In this document: one piece after another, positions 53,127 to 62,936 of the stretch
How the letters are laid out: each line of letters begins with the position of its first letter
Position numbering within the stretch: position 1 is the first letter of the stretch
DNA from: Pseudoclavibacter triregionum
GTDB lineage: Bacteria; Actinomycetota; Actinomycetes; Actinomycetales; Microbacteriaceae
NCBI GenBank assembly: GCA_910822395.1
Contig: OU365335.1
Coordinates: forward strand, 1,860,001 to 1,924,000
DNA: 64,000 bases
Reading direction: 5' to 3'
The notes under the pieces: model-generated
What the model was told of the DNA's origin: nothing
Database searches by the model: none
What the model saw: only the letters and a program-made list of their open reading frames with translations
Program-made: the position numbers and the translations under genes

Positions 53127-54428
53127 GTGCGGACTCGAGCGGCGACCTTCATCCTCGTCCTCTCGACCGTCGCCTACCTCGTCGCGGTCATGCAGCGCTC
53201 CTCGCTCGGCGTCGCCGGCGTCGACGCCGCCGAGCGCTTCGGCACGAACGCCACGCAGCTCTCGACCCTCGCGGTCGCCCAGCTCGCCATCTACGCCGGA
53301 CTGCAGATCCCGGTCGGCATGCTCCTCGACCGCCACGGCCCGACCCGCCTCATCGCCGGCGGCGCCGTGCTCATGGCGCTCGGCCAGAGCGTCGTCGCCC
53401 TCGCGCCCGACCTCGGGGGAGCGGTCGCCGGCCGCGTCATGGTCGGCGCGGGCGACGCGACGACCTACGTCTCGGGACTCCGGCTCATCGCCTCCTGGCT
53501 GCCGCCGCGGCGGGTCCCCATCGCCTCGCAATGGTACGGCTCGGTCGGCCAGCTCGGGCAGGTGCTCTCGGCGATCCCCTTCGCGGCGCTCCTCCACTGG
53601 GAGGGCTGGGTGCCGGCCTTCCTCTCGCTCGCCGCCTGCTCGGCGATCGTCGCGGTCGCGGTGTTCCTCCTCATCGCCGACCACCCGGAGCATCGCCGCC
53701 ACGGGCACGCCGTGCCGATCCGCGAGGTGCTCATGAAGTCGCGGCGGGCGCTCGCCCGCCCGGGCACGCAGCTCGGCTTCTGGTCGCACTTCACGCTGCA
53801 GTTCCCCGGCACCGTCATCGGCCTGCTCTGGGGTTACCCCGCCATGGTCGAGGGGCTCGGCTACGAGCCGGCGCTCGCCTCGGGGCTCCTGCCCGTGCTC
53901 ATGGTCGCGGGCGTCATCGCGGGCCCCCTCGTCGGCATCTTCGCGGCGCGGTACCCTGTGCGCCGCTCGAACCTCGTGCTCGCCCTCGCCGGGCTCGGCA
54001 TCGGCGCGTGGGTCGTCGTGCTCGTCCTGCCCGGACGCCCGCCGCTCTGGCTCGTCATCGCGCTGCTCGCGGTCACCGGCGCGACGACGATCGCCTCGAA
54101 CATCGGCTTCGACTTCGCGCGCACCTTCAACCCCCATCACTCGTACGGATCGGCCTCTGGGATCGTCAACGTGGGCGGCTTCACGGCGTCCTTCCTCACG
54201 ATGTTCCTCATCGGCGCCGTGCTCGACCTCGCCTCGCACAGCGGCCCTCGGGAATGGGATGCCTATCGCGCGGCGTTCTGGGTGATCCCGGCGGTCGCCG
54301 CCGTCGGGTCGATCGGAGTCCTCATCGCCCGCACGCGCACCCGCACGCGGATGGCCGAGGAGGACGGCATCGTCGTGGCGCCGCTGTGGAAGGCGCTCGT
54401 CCGCCGCTGGCGGAACGGCCGGGGCTGA
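53127..54428 (+). CDS. MFS transporter
   Basis: A 433-residue protein with about 12 transmembrane helices and the major-facilitator loop motif GMLLDRHGPTRL between helices 2 and 3. The N-terminus starts directly in helix 1 (TFILVLSTVAYLVAVMQRSS). It resembles the nitrate/nitrite-porter-like and oxalate/formate-like branches, but the substrate is not evident. The gene has a leaderless GTG start and stands alone between PAC2 and rpoD. Confidence 0.85.
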   Translation: MRTRAATFILVLSTVAYLVAVMQRSSLGVAGVDAAERFGTNATQLSTLAVAQLAIYAGLQIPVGMLLDRHGPTRLIAGGAVLMALGQSVVALAPDLGGAVAGRVMVGAGDATTYVSGLRLIASWLPPRRVPIASQWYGSVGQLGQVLSAIPFAALLHWEGWVPAFLSLAACSAIVAVAVFLLIADHPEHRRHGHAVPIREVLMKSRRALARPGTQLGFWSHFTLQFPGTVIGLLWGYPAMVEGLGYEPALASGLLPVLMVAGVIAGPLVGIFAARYPVRRSNLVLALAGLGIGAWVVVLVLPGRPPLWLVIALLAVTGATTIASNIGFDFARTFNPHHSYGSASGIVNVGGFTASFLTMFLIGAVLDLASHSGPREWDAYRAAFWVIPAVAAVGSIGVLIARTRTRTRMAEEDGIVVAPLWKALVRRWRNGRG

Positions 54429-54550
54429 CCCTGGCCCCGTGGCATACTTGACCGACGGTCCCAGCGAGCTCCCGATCAGGGGGTCTTGACATGGGCCTTC
54501 CTTGTGCCCGCGACTGCAGCGCGGGCCGCACCGGCAGTGAGGGGTAGTTC

Positions 54551-56446
<1,896 letters not shown>

Positions 56447-56450
56447 GCCC

Positions 56451-57758
56451 GTGCGGTACGCGATCCCCGTCGCCATCGGCCGCGCCGTCCGCGTCGCCGC
56501 CCGCATCCGCAAGCCGGGCGGCGGCTCGGCCATCCCGGGCGTCGTCGTGAACCGGATCGCGCCGGGCTACCTGCGCGCGACCCTCGACGGCTTCCCGGGC
56601 GGGCTCGCCATCGTCACCGGCTCCTCCGGGAAGTCGACGACGACGAAGATGCTCGTCGAGATCCTCCGCGCCCACGGCGCCGACCTCTTCACGAACCCCT
56701 CGACCGCGAACATCGCGCAGGGGCTCACCTCGGCCGTCATCGAGCAGGCCGACTGGAAGGGGGAGGTGGCGGGGGAGATCGGCGTCCTCGAGATGGATGA
56801 GGGCCACGGCGCGGTCGTCACGCGCGGGCTCAGCCCGAAGGCCGTCGTGCTCACGAACGTCATGGTGGACCAGATCGACCGCTTCCACGATCCCGAGATG
56901 GTCGCGGAGATGCTCCGGAAGATCGCCTCGCGGGCGACCGGCGCCGTCGCCTACAACGCCGACGACGCGCTGCTGCTCACGCTCGTCGCGGGCCTCGACG
57001 CCTCCGTCGAGCGGCTCCCCTTCGGCGCGAGCCGCGAGCTCGTCGAGGCCGCCCCGCACGGGCTCGGACTCGCGCAGACCGCCGCCGAGCGGCTGCCGGA
57101 CGGCACGGGCGTGCGCCTCGTCGCGCTCGACGGCCGCCGGGCGACGCTCGAGGTCGAGGGCGCGCCCCTCGAGCTCACGATGCCGGCGCGCGGCCTCCAC
57201 TACGGCATGGACGCCGCGGGCGCGATCGCCGGCGCCCTCGCCATCCTCGGCCGGGATCGCTTCGACCTCGCCACCGCGAAGGCCGCGTTCGAACGCCTCG
57301 AGCCCGTCTTCGGCCGCGGCGAGCAGACCGTCGTGCGGGGGAAGACCGTCGAGTTCGTGCTCGTGCAGAACCCAGCCTCCCTGCAGCTCAACATCGACGG
57401 GCTCGACGAGGGCCTCGAGCAGGTGCTCTTCGCCGTCGGCTCCGACGTGCGCGACGAGTCGTACCTCTGGAGCACCGACCTCGCCCGCCTCGGCCGCGTG
57501 CAGATCGTCACGGGATCGAAGGCGCACGACGCCGCGCTCCACCTCGCCTACGACGACGTCGAGATCGAGCGCGTCGAGCCGGACCTCCACCGCGCCCTCG
57601 ACGACTTCCTCGCCCAGCCCGAGCCCTCGCGCGGCGTGAAGACGATCATCTTCACGGCGGACGCCATGCGCCGCACGCGCCTCCACCTCGGGCTCGCGGG
57701 CGGCGACAAGGACGCCGCCCCGAAGGTCGGCGCAGCGCAGAAGGGCGACGCCTCGTGA
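56451..57758 (+). CDS. murT: MurT-like Mur ligase (lipid II amidotransferase subunit), without zinc ribbon
   Basis: A 435-residue Mur-ligase-fold protein. In the MurT-GatD complex MurT activates the alpha-carboxyl of D-Glu in lipid II with ATP. The ATP loop is TGSSGKSTTTK (about 57-67), followed by NPSTANIAQGL, VVLTNVMVDQIDRF and YGMDAAGAIAGAL. Characterised MurT proteins carry a four-Cys zinc ribbon in the central domain. This protein has no cysteine at all and a short substitute around residues 195-230. The start is GTG, four bases after rpoD; it overlaps gatD by four bases. Confidence 0.85.
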   Translation: MRYAIPVAIGRAVRVAARIRKPGGGSAIPGVVVNRIAPGYLRATLDGFPGGLAIVTGSSGKSTTTKMLVEILRAHGADLFTNPSTANIAQGLTSAVIEQADWKGEVAGEIGVLEMDEGHGAVVTRGLSPKAVVLTNVMVDQIDRFHDPEMVAEMLRKIASRATGAVAYNADDALLLTLVAGLDASVERLPFGASRELVEAAPHGLGLAQTAAERLPDGTGVRLVALDGRRATLEVEGAPLELTMPARGLHYGMDAAGAIAGALAILGRDRFDLATAKAAFERLEPVFGRGEQTVVRGKTVEFVLVQNPASLQLNIDGLDEGLEQVLFAVGSDVRDESYLWSTDLARLGRVQIVTGSKAHDAALHLAYDDVEIERVEPDLHRALDDFLAQPEPSRGVKTIIFTADAMRRTRLHLGLAGGDKDAAPKVGAAQKGDAS

Positions 57759-58513
57759 CCCGGACGATCCGCATCCTCAGCCTCGCCCACTCGCTCGCGA
57801 ACGCCCACGGCGACGCCGAGAACGCCGACGTGCTCGTGCGACGCCTGCGCTGGCGCGGGCTCGACGCCGAGCTCGTGCGCGTCGACGCCGTCTCGGACTG
57901 GCCCGCCGAGGGGCCGGACGCCATCGTCATCGGCGGCCCCACCGACCCCGAGCTGCCGCGCGCCGCGGCGCTCCTGCGCGAGCTCGAGTCGACAGGGCGC
58001 CTGTCGTCCGCACGGGAGTCGGGCGTCCCCACGCTCGCGGTCGCCGGCGGCTGGGAGCTGCTCGGCGGCGGCGCGGAGCTCGCGGACGGCTCGCGCGTCG
58101 CGGGCCTCGGGCTCGCGCCCGGCCGCGGCGTCCCGCGCGGCTCTCGCGCTGCGGACGACCTCATCGTCGACGGTGCATTCGGCCGCCTCGTCGGCTTCGA
58201 GAACCACGACCGCGACCTTCTCGTCGAGGGCGAGGGCACGGGGCAGGACCTCGGCTCCGTCGCCTTCGGCGTCGGCCGCGGCGACGGGCGCGAGGGGCTC
58301 GTGCTCGGGCCGCTCACGGCGACCCGGATGCACGGGCCGGCGCTTGCGCGGAACCCGATCCTCGCCGACCGCATGCTCGCCGCGATCCTCGAGCGGATGC
58401 CCGAGCCGATGGCGCTGCCGGACGCCGACGAGCGGACCGCCCGCGTCGACGGGTACGCCCGCGAGACGCGGCTGCGGACGCTCCGCGAGCGGGGGCTCGA
58501 GGAGACGGCGTAG
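57755..58513 (+). CDS. gatD: GatD-like glutamine amidotransferase subunit lacking the catalytic cysteine
   Basis: A 252-residue CobQ/CobB-type glutaminase subunit, partner of MurT. Family landmarks are present: VIGGPTDPE, GFENH and the catalytic-His segment MHGPALARN. The nucleophile loop, normally LxxCGGYQxLG, reads LAVAGGWELLG, with Ala97 (codon GCC, 58043-58045) where Cys should be; the protein has no Cys. It should therefore not hydrolyse glutamine. GTG 57755 overlaps the murT stop codon (GTGA). The family is clear; the loss of activity is inferred. Confidence 0.85.
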   Translation: MTRTIRILSLAHSLANAHGDAENADVLVRRLRWRGLDAELVRVDAVSDWPAEGPDAIVIGGPTDPELPRAAALLRELESTGRLSSARESGVPTLAVAGGWELLGGGAELADGSRVAGLGLAPGRGVPRGSRAADDLIVDGAFGRLVGFENHDRDLLVEGEGTGQDLGSVAFGVGRGDGREGLVLGPLTATRMHGPALARNPILADRMLAAILERMPEPMALPDADERTARVDGYARETRLRTLRERGLEETA

Positions 58514-58691
58514 GTCTCGTCTCCACCGGCCCGCACGTCACCTGCACGCGCCCGCCCGCCGCGCGCCTGCCCGGCGCGCGCCCGCCCGGCCGGTATCGTG
58601 CCGAGAGCCGCGCTCGGGCCCGCCCGCGCGCGCATCCCCACCGCCATCCGCCTCGACACCCACTATCCGCCTCGACCCCCAGAGGAGCCCC

Positions 58692-60782
58692 GTGGCCGCC
58701 GCCGAGCCGTACTCCGCCCGCCATCTCTCCGTCCTCGACGGCCTCGAGGCGGTCCGGAAGCGCCCCGGCATGTACATCGGCTCGACCGACTCGCGCGGCC
58801 TCATGCACTGCCTCTGGGAGATCATCGACAACTCGGTCGACGAGGCCCTCGCCGGCTTCGGCGACACGATCACCATCGGCCTCGAGCGCGACGGCTCCGT
58901 CTCGGTCGCCGACCGCGGCCGCGGCGTCCCCGTCGACATCGAGCCGAAGACCGGCCTCTCCGGCGTCGAGGTCGTCTACACGAAGCTCCACGCGGGCGGC
59001 AAGTTCGACGCCGCGAACTACGGCGCGGCCGGCGGCCTCCACGGCGTCGGCGCCTCCGTCGTGAACGCGCTCTCCGCCCGCCTCGACGTCGAGGTCGACC
59101 GCGGCGGCAAGACCTACGCCATGAGCTTCCGCCGCGGCGAGCCCGGCGTCTTCGCCGACGGAAAGGACGGCCCGAGCCCCGACTCGCCCTTCACCCCCTT
59201 CACGAGCGGCTCCGAGCTCAAGGTCGTCGGCAAGGTCGCGAAGGGCGTCACCGGCACGCGCGTGCGCTACTGGGCCGACCCGCAGATCTTCATCAAGGAC
59301 GCCGTCTTCTCGCTCGACGACCTCCTCGGCCGCGCCCGCCAGACCGCCTTCCTCATCCCGGGCCTCGAGATCGTCCTCGAGGACCGCCGCGGCGAGGGGA
59401 CGCCCGAGCAGCACTCCTTCAAGTTCGACGGCGGCATCTCCGAGTTCGCGGAGTACCTCGCGCCCGACGCCCCGACGACCGACACCTGGCGGCTCGAGGG
59501 CGACGGCGACTACCGCGAGACCGTCCCGATGCTCGACGACGAGGGCCACATGGTCTCGCGCGAGGTCGAGCGCACGATGCACGTCGACGTCGCGATGCGC
59601 TGGGGCACCGGCTACGACACGACCGTGAAGAGCTTCGTGAACATCATCGCGACGCCGAAGGGCGGCACCCACCTCGCCGGCTTCGAGCAGGGGCTGCTCC
59701 GCACCGTGCGCTCCGAAGTCGAGAAGAACGCCCGCCGCCTCAAGGTCGGCAACGACAAGCTCGAGAAGGAGGACGTGCTCGCGGGGCTCACCGCGGTCGT
59801 CACCGTGCGCATCCCCGAGCCGCAGTTCGAGGGCCAGACGAAGGAGGTGCTCGGCACGCCGCCGGCGCGCGCGATCGTCGCGAACGTCGTCGCGCAGGGC
59901 CTCCGCGAGCGCTTCGCCGCGACCGGCCGCCAGCAGAAGGCCGAGACCTCGATGCTCCTCGACAAGGTCGTCGCCGAGATGAAGTCCCGCATCTCCGCGC
60001 GCGCCCACAAGGAGACGCAGCGCCGCAAGAACGCGCTCGAGTCGTCGTCCCTCCCGGCGAAGCTCGTCGACTGCCGCACGAACGACGTCGCCGCCTCCGA
60101 GCTCTTCATCGTCGAGGGCGACTCGGCGCTCGGCACCGCGAAGCCCGCGCGCAACTCCGAGTTCCAGGCGCTCCTGCCCATCCGCGGCAAGATCCTCAAC
60201 GTGCAGAAGGCCTCGCTCGCCGACATGCTCTCGAACGCCGAGTGCGCGAACATCATCCAGGTCATCGGGGCCGGCTCCGGCCGCAGCTTCGACCTCGATG
60301 CGGCGCGCTACGGCAAGGTGATCCTCATGTCGGACGCCGACGTCGACGGCGCCCACATCCGCACGCTCCTGCTCACGCTCTTCTTCCGCTACATGCGGCC
60401 GATGCTCGACGCCGGGCGCGTCTACGCCGCCGTGCCGCCGCTGCACCGCGTCATCGTCATGAACCAGGGCAAGAAGCCGAACGAGACGATCTACACGTAC
60501 TCGGAGCAGGAGCTGCACGCGCTCATCAAGAAGCTCGAGCGGGCGGGCAAGCGCTACGCCGACCCGATCCAGCGCTACAAGGGCCTCGGCGAGATGGACG
60601 AGGACCAGCTCTGGGAGACGACGATGAACCCCGCCGCGCGCCTGCTGCGCCGCGTCACCGTGCAGGATGCCGCGGCCGCGGAGCGCGTCTTCGAGCTCCT
60701 CATGGGCAACGAGGTCGCCCCGCGCAAGGACTTCATCGTGCAGGGCGCCCAGCACATCGACGCTGAGCTCATCGACGCCTGA
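58692..60782 (+). CDS. parE: DNA topoisomerase IV subunit B
   Basis: The ATPase subunit of a type IIA topoisomerase. The 696-residue protein has the GHKL ATP site (EIIDNSVDEALAG, GGLHGVGASVVNALS), the TOPRIM motif EGDSALG near residue 474, DADVDGAHIRTL near 548 and the C-terminal RYKGLGEMDEDQLWETTM. Location beside rpoD, away from an origin, favours ParE over GyrB; gyrB would be expected elsewhere. GTG 58692 follows GAGGAG. Its stop codon overlaps the azlC start (TGATG). Confidence 0.88.
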   Translation: MAAAEPYSARHLSVLDGLEAVRKRPGMYIGSTDSRGLMHCLWEIIDNSVDEALAGFGDTITIGLERDGSVSVADRGRGVPVDIEPKTGLSGVEVVYTKLHAGGKFDAANYGAAGGLHGVGASVVNALSARLDVEVDRGGKTYAMSFRRGEPGVFADGKDGPSPDSPFTPFTSGSELKVVGKVAKGVTGTRVRYWADPQIFIKDAVFSLDDLLGRARQTAFLIPGLEIVLEDRRGEGTPEQHSFKFDGGISEFAEYLAPDAPTTDTWRLEGDGDYRETVPMLDDEGHMVSREVERTMHVDVAMRWGTGYDTTVKSFVNIIATPKGGTHLAGFEQGLLRTVRSEVEKNARRLKVGNDKLEKEDVLAGLTAVVTVRIPEPQFEGQTKEVLGTPPARAIVANVVAQGLRERFAATGRQQKAETSMLLDKVVAEMKSRISARAHKETQRRKNALESSSLPAKLVDCRTNDVAASELFIVEGDSALGTAKPARNSEFQALLPIRGKILNVQKASLADMLSNAECANIIQVIGAGSGRSFDLDAARYGKVILMSDADVDGAHIRTLLLTLFFRYMRPMLDAGRVYAAVPPLHRVIVMNQGKKPNETIYTYSEQELHALIKKLERAGKRYADPIQRYKGLGEMDEDQLWETTMNPAARLLRRVTVQDAAAAERVFELLMGNEVAPRKDFIVQGAQHIDAELIDA

Positions 60783-61522
60783 TGCGCTCGACCTTCCGGG
60801 CGATGCGCGAGGAGCTGGGTCCGGACACGACTCGCGGCATCCTCGTCGTCCTCCTCTCGCTCGCCGTCGTCGGCGTCTCGTACGGCGCGATCGCGCACAC
60901 GGCCGGCTTCCCGATGTGGCTCACCGTCGCGATGGCGGCGCTCGTGCTCGCGGGCTCCTCGGAGATCCTCTTCGTCGGCCTCGTCGCGACCGGCGCGAGC
61001 CCGATCGTCTCGGCGCTCGCCGCAGTGCTCGTGAACTCGCGGAACCTGGCCTACGGCATCCACGCCTCGACCTTCCTCGCGAAGACGCCGTGGCGGCTCG
61101 TCGGCGCGCACATCGCGAACGACGAGTCCGCGGCGCTCGCGCTCGCGCAGGAGGGGGTCTCGGCGCGTCGCGCGGCGTACTGGCTCACGGGCCTCGGCGT
61201 CTTCCTCACGTGGCCGACCTCGGCGTTCCTCGGGACGCTCCTCGGCCAGGTCATCCCCGACCCGGGCGTGCTCGGCCTCGACGCCGCCCTGCCCGCGCTC
61301 TTCTTCGCGCTCGTCGTGAAGAAGCTCCGCACGGACCGCGCGACGCTCTGGTCGGCCGTGCTCGGCGGCGTCATCGCCTTCGTCGCGACGCCCTTCGTGA
61401 CCGCCGGCGTCGCGCCGGTGCTCGCGCTCGCGGGCATGGCCGTGGGCTGGGTCATGGATCGCCGCCGCGGCGGCGCGATGGGGCCCGGCGCCGACGTGCC
61501 GCCCGTGTCAGGGGAGGAGTAG
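60782..61522 (+). CDS. azlC: AzlC family branched-chain amino acid exporter subunit
   Basis: A 246-residue polytopic membrane protein of the AzlC family. Landmarks are GVSYGAIAHTAGFPMWLTVAMA, GSSEILFVGL and NSRNLAYGIHAS. AzlC with AzlD forms an exporter of branched-chain amino acids and analogues in described cases. It is translationally coupled to parE by a one-base overlap and followed by azlD after three bases. Confidence 0.88.
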   Translation: MRSTFRAMREELGPDTTRGILVVLLSLAVVGVSYGAIAHTAGFPMWLTVAMAALVLAGSSEILFVGLVATGASPIVSALAAVLVNSRNLAYGIHASTFLAKTPWRLVGAHIANDESAALALAQEGVSARRAAYWLTGLGVFLTWPTSAFLGTLLGQVIPDPGVLGLDAALPALFFALVVKKLRTDRATLWSAVLGGVIAFVATPFVTAGVAPVLALAGMAVGWVMDRRRGGAMGPGADVPPVSGEE

Positions 61523-61525
61523 CGG

Positions 61526-61849
61526 ATGATCGACCTCGGGCGGATCCTCCCCGCCGTCGCGATCATGGTCGTCGGCGGCTACGCGCTGCGCCTCATCGGC
61601 ATGCAGCTCGGCGGGCGCATGAGGGACCCGGCGCGCTCGATGCGCCTCGTCGACCGAGCGGTCGCCGTGCTCATCCTCGCCGTCCTCGTCGCGACCGCCC
61701 TCTTCGACGGCCAGGAGCTCGCCTCGCCCGCGCGCCCGATCGGCGTCGGCGCGGGCATCGTCGCCGCGCTGTGCAAGGCGCCGCTCGTCGTCGTCATCCT
61801 CGTCGCGATGGGCGTCACGGCGCTGCTGCGGCTCATCGGGATCCCGTAG
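61526..61849 (+). CDS. azlD: AzlD family small exporter subunit
   Basis: A 107-residue protein with about three to four hydrophobic helices and the AzlD pattern (ILPAVAIMVVGGYALRLIG, KAPLVVVILVAMGVTALLR). It is the obligate small partner of AzlC. The three-base gap after azlC indicates joint translation. Confidence 0.85.
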   Translation: MIDLGRILPAVAIMVVGGYALRLIGMQLGGRMRDPARSMRLVDRAVAVLILAVLVATALFDGQELASPARPIGVGAGIVAALCKAPLVVVILVAMGVTALLRLIGIP

Positions 61850-61924
61850 GGGCGGGCGCGCGACACGCCGACGGGAAGATTGTCCGTCCGAGCTGTCCGT
61901 CGCGCCGGGCCCCGTTCGTCCCCT

Positions 61925-61951
61925 TGTCGACGCCGTCTCCGGCGCCACGAC
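61925..61951 (+). promoter_or_regulatory. Candidate ECF-type promoter of the SRPBCC-YciI-sigma cluster
   Basis: TGTCGA (61925-61930), 17 bp, CGAC (61948-61951) resembles the promoter reported for the ECF42 sigma group, which pairs with YciI-like (DGPF) genes. It lies very close to the start codon (61964), so the leader would be only a few bases. A second motif, TGTCCGTC, occurs twice near 61880-61905. Autoregulation is a hypothesis. Confidence 0.3.
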
Positions 61952-61963
61952 GAAAGGACCGAC

Positions 61964-62437
61964 ATGCCCACCACGCACACCATCCGGCGGACCGGCTCCG
62001 CCGCGGCCTCGCCGGCTGAGCTCCGCGGGCTACTCGCCTCGACGGCGGGCTTCACGAGCATCAACCCCCATCGCACCGCGGACCCGCGCCTGCGCATCGA
62101 ACCCTTCGGCCCTGACTCGGGCGTCGGCGCCGGCTTCGTCTTCGAGGGCAAGGGCGGCAAGGGCACGCAGACCGTGGCCGCCGTCGCCGACGACGCCGTC
62201 GACTACGAGATCGACATGGGCTCGATGGGCCGCTCGCGACAGCGCATCGAGTTCCGGGCCGGCGACGGCGCGACCGACGTGGTCTGGTCGCAGACGCTCA
62301 TCGCCGAGACGCTGCCCCAGCGAGTATTCACCTGGTTCGCGGATCTTGTGCTTGGCGGCGCCCTCGAGACGGGCATCCGCAACCTCGCTGCTCTCGACGC
62401 CGACGCCGACGCCGACGAGGACCGCTCCGCCGCCTAG
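61964..62437 (+). CDS. SRPBCC (START/polyketide cyclase-like) family protein
   Basis: A 157-residue protein with the hydrophobic-cavity fold of SRPBCC proteins (FEGKGGKGTQTVAAVADDAVDY split across the sheet, then the long C-terminal helix around VFTWFADLVLGGALETGIRNL). Relatives bind or transform small hydrophobic ligands. AAAGGA precedes the ATG. With YciI and the ECF sigma factor it forms a typical small regulatory cluster. Confidence 0.75.
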   Translation: MPTTHTIRRTGSAAASPAELRGLLASTAGFTSINPHRTADPRLRIEPFGPDSGVGAGFVFEGKGGKGTQTVAAVADDAVDYEIDMGSMGRSRQRIEFRAGDGATDVVWSQTLIAETLPQRVFTWFADLVLGGALETGIRNLAALDADADADEDRSAA

Positions 62438-62472
62438 CGGCGGGCATCGAGGCTCCGCCCCCCGACGTTCAT

Positions 62473-62556
62473 CCCCCACTCCGGCTTCACCCCCACTTCG
62501 GCTTCACCCCCACTTCGGCTTCACCCCCACTTCGGCTTCACCCCACTTCCGCTTCA
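62473..62556 (+). repeat. 17-bp minisatellite, five copies
   Basis: CCCCCACTTCGGCTTCA is repeated in tandem at 62473, 62490, 62507, 62524 and 62541 (last copy 16 bp). The first and last copies have one change each. The array fills the leader of the yciI gene, ending 26 bp before its start codon, so copy number could change expression. The C-rich tract continues to about 62563. Confidence 0.85.
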
Positions 62557-62582
62557 CCCCCCCATCTGAAAGGACCACTCCC

Positions 62583-62936
62583 ATGCGCTACACCTTCCTC
62601 CTCTACAGCGACCCCGCCGAGCAGCACGAGCCGACCCCCGAGCAGGCCGCCGAGGAACTCGCGGCCTACGGCGCCTACATCCAGGCGCTCCAGGAGGCCG
62701 GCGTCCTCGTCCACACCGACTGGCTCGCGCCCGAGGCGACGACGGTCTCGCTCGTCGACGGCCAGCCGGTCGTGCAGGACGGCGCCTTCGTCGACACCCG
62801 CGAGGAGCTCGGCGGCGAGTTCGTCGTCGACGTTCCCGACCTCGAGGCGGCCCTCGACTGGGCCAAGCGCTGCCCCGCGCTGTACGGGGGCAAGATCGTC
62901 GTCCGCGCCTCGGCGATGCCCGCCGGCGAGGCCTGA
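62583..62936 (+). CDS. YciI-like (YCII/DGPF) family protein
   Basis: A 117-residue protein of the YCII-related family (MRYTFLLYSDPAE, YGAYIQALQEAGVLVHTDWLAP, GGKIVVRAS). Members are small ferredoxin-like-fold enzymes of uncertain substrate that accompany ECF sigma factors of the ECF42 group. The gene overlaps the sigma gene by one base (TGATG). Confidence 0.85.
   Translation: MRYTFLLYSDPAEQHEPTPEQAAEELAAYGAYIQALQEAGVLVHTDWLAPEATTVSLVDGQPVVQDGAFVDTREELGGEFVVDVPDLEAALDWAKRCPALYGGKIVVRASAMPAGEA

Noticed and set aside
62473-62556. 17-bp repeats considered as a CRISPR or iteron origin.
   Set aside because: Directly abutting copies without spacers and no replication gene nearby; simple tandem repeat.
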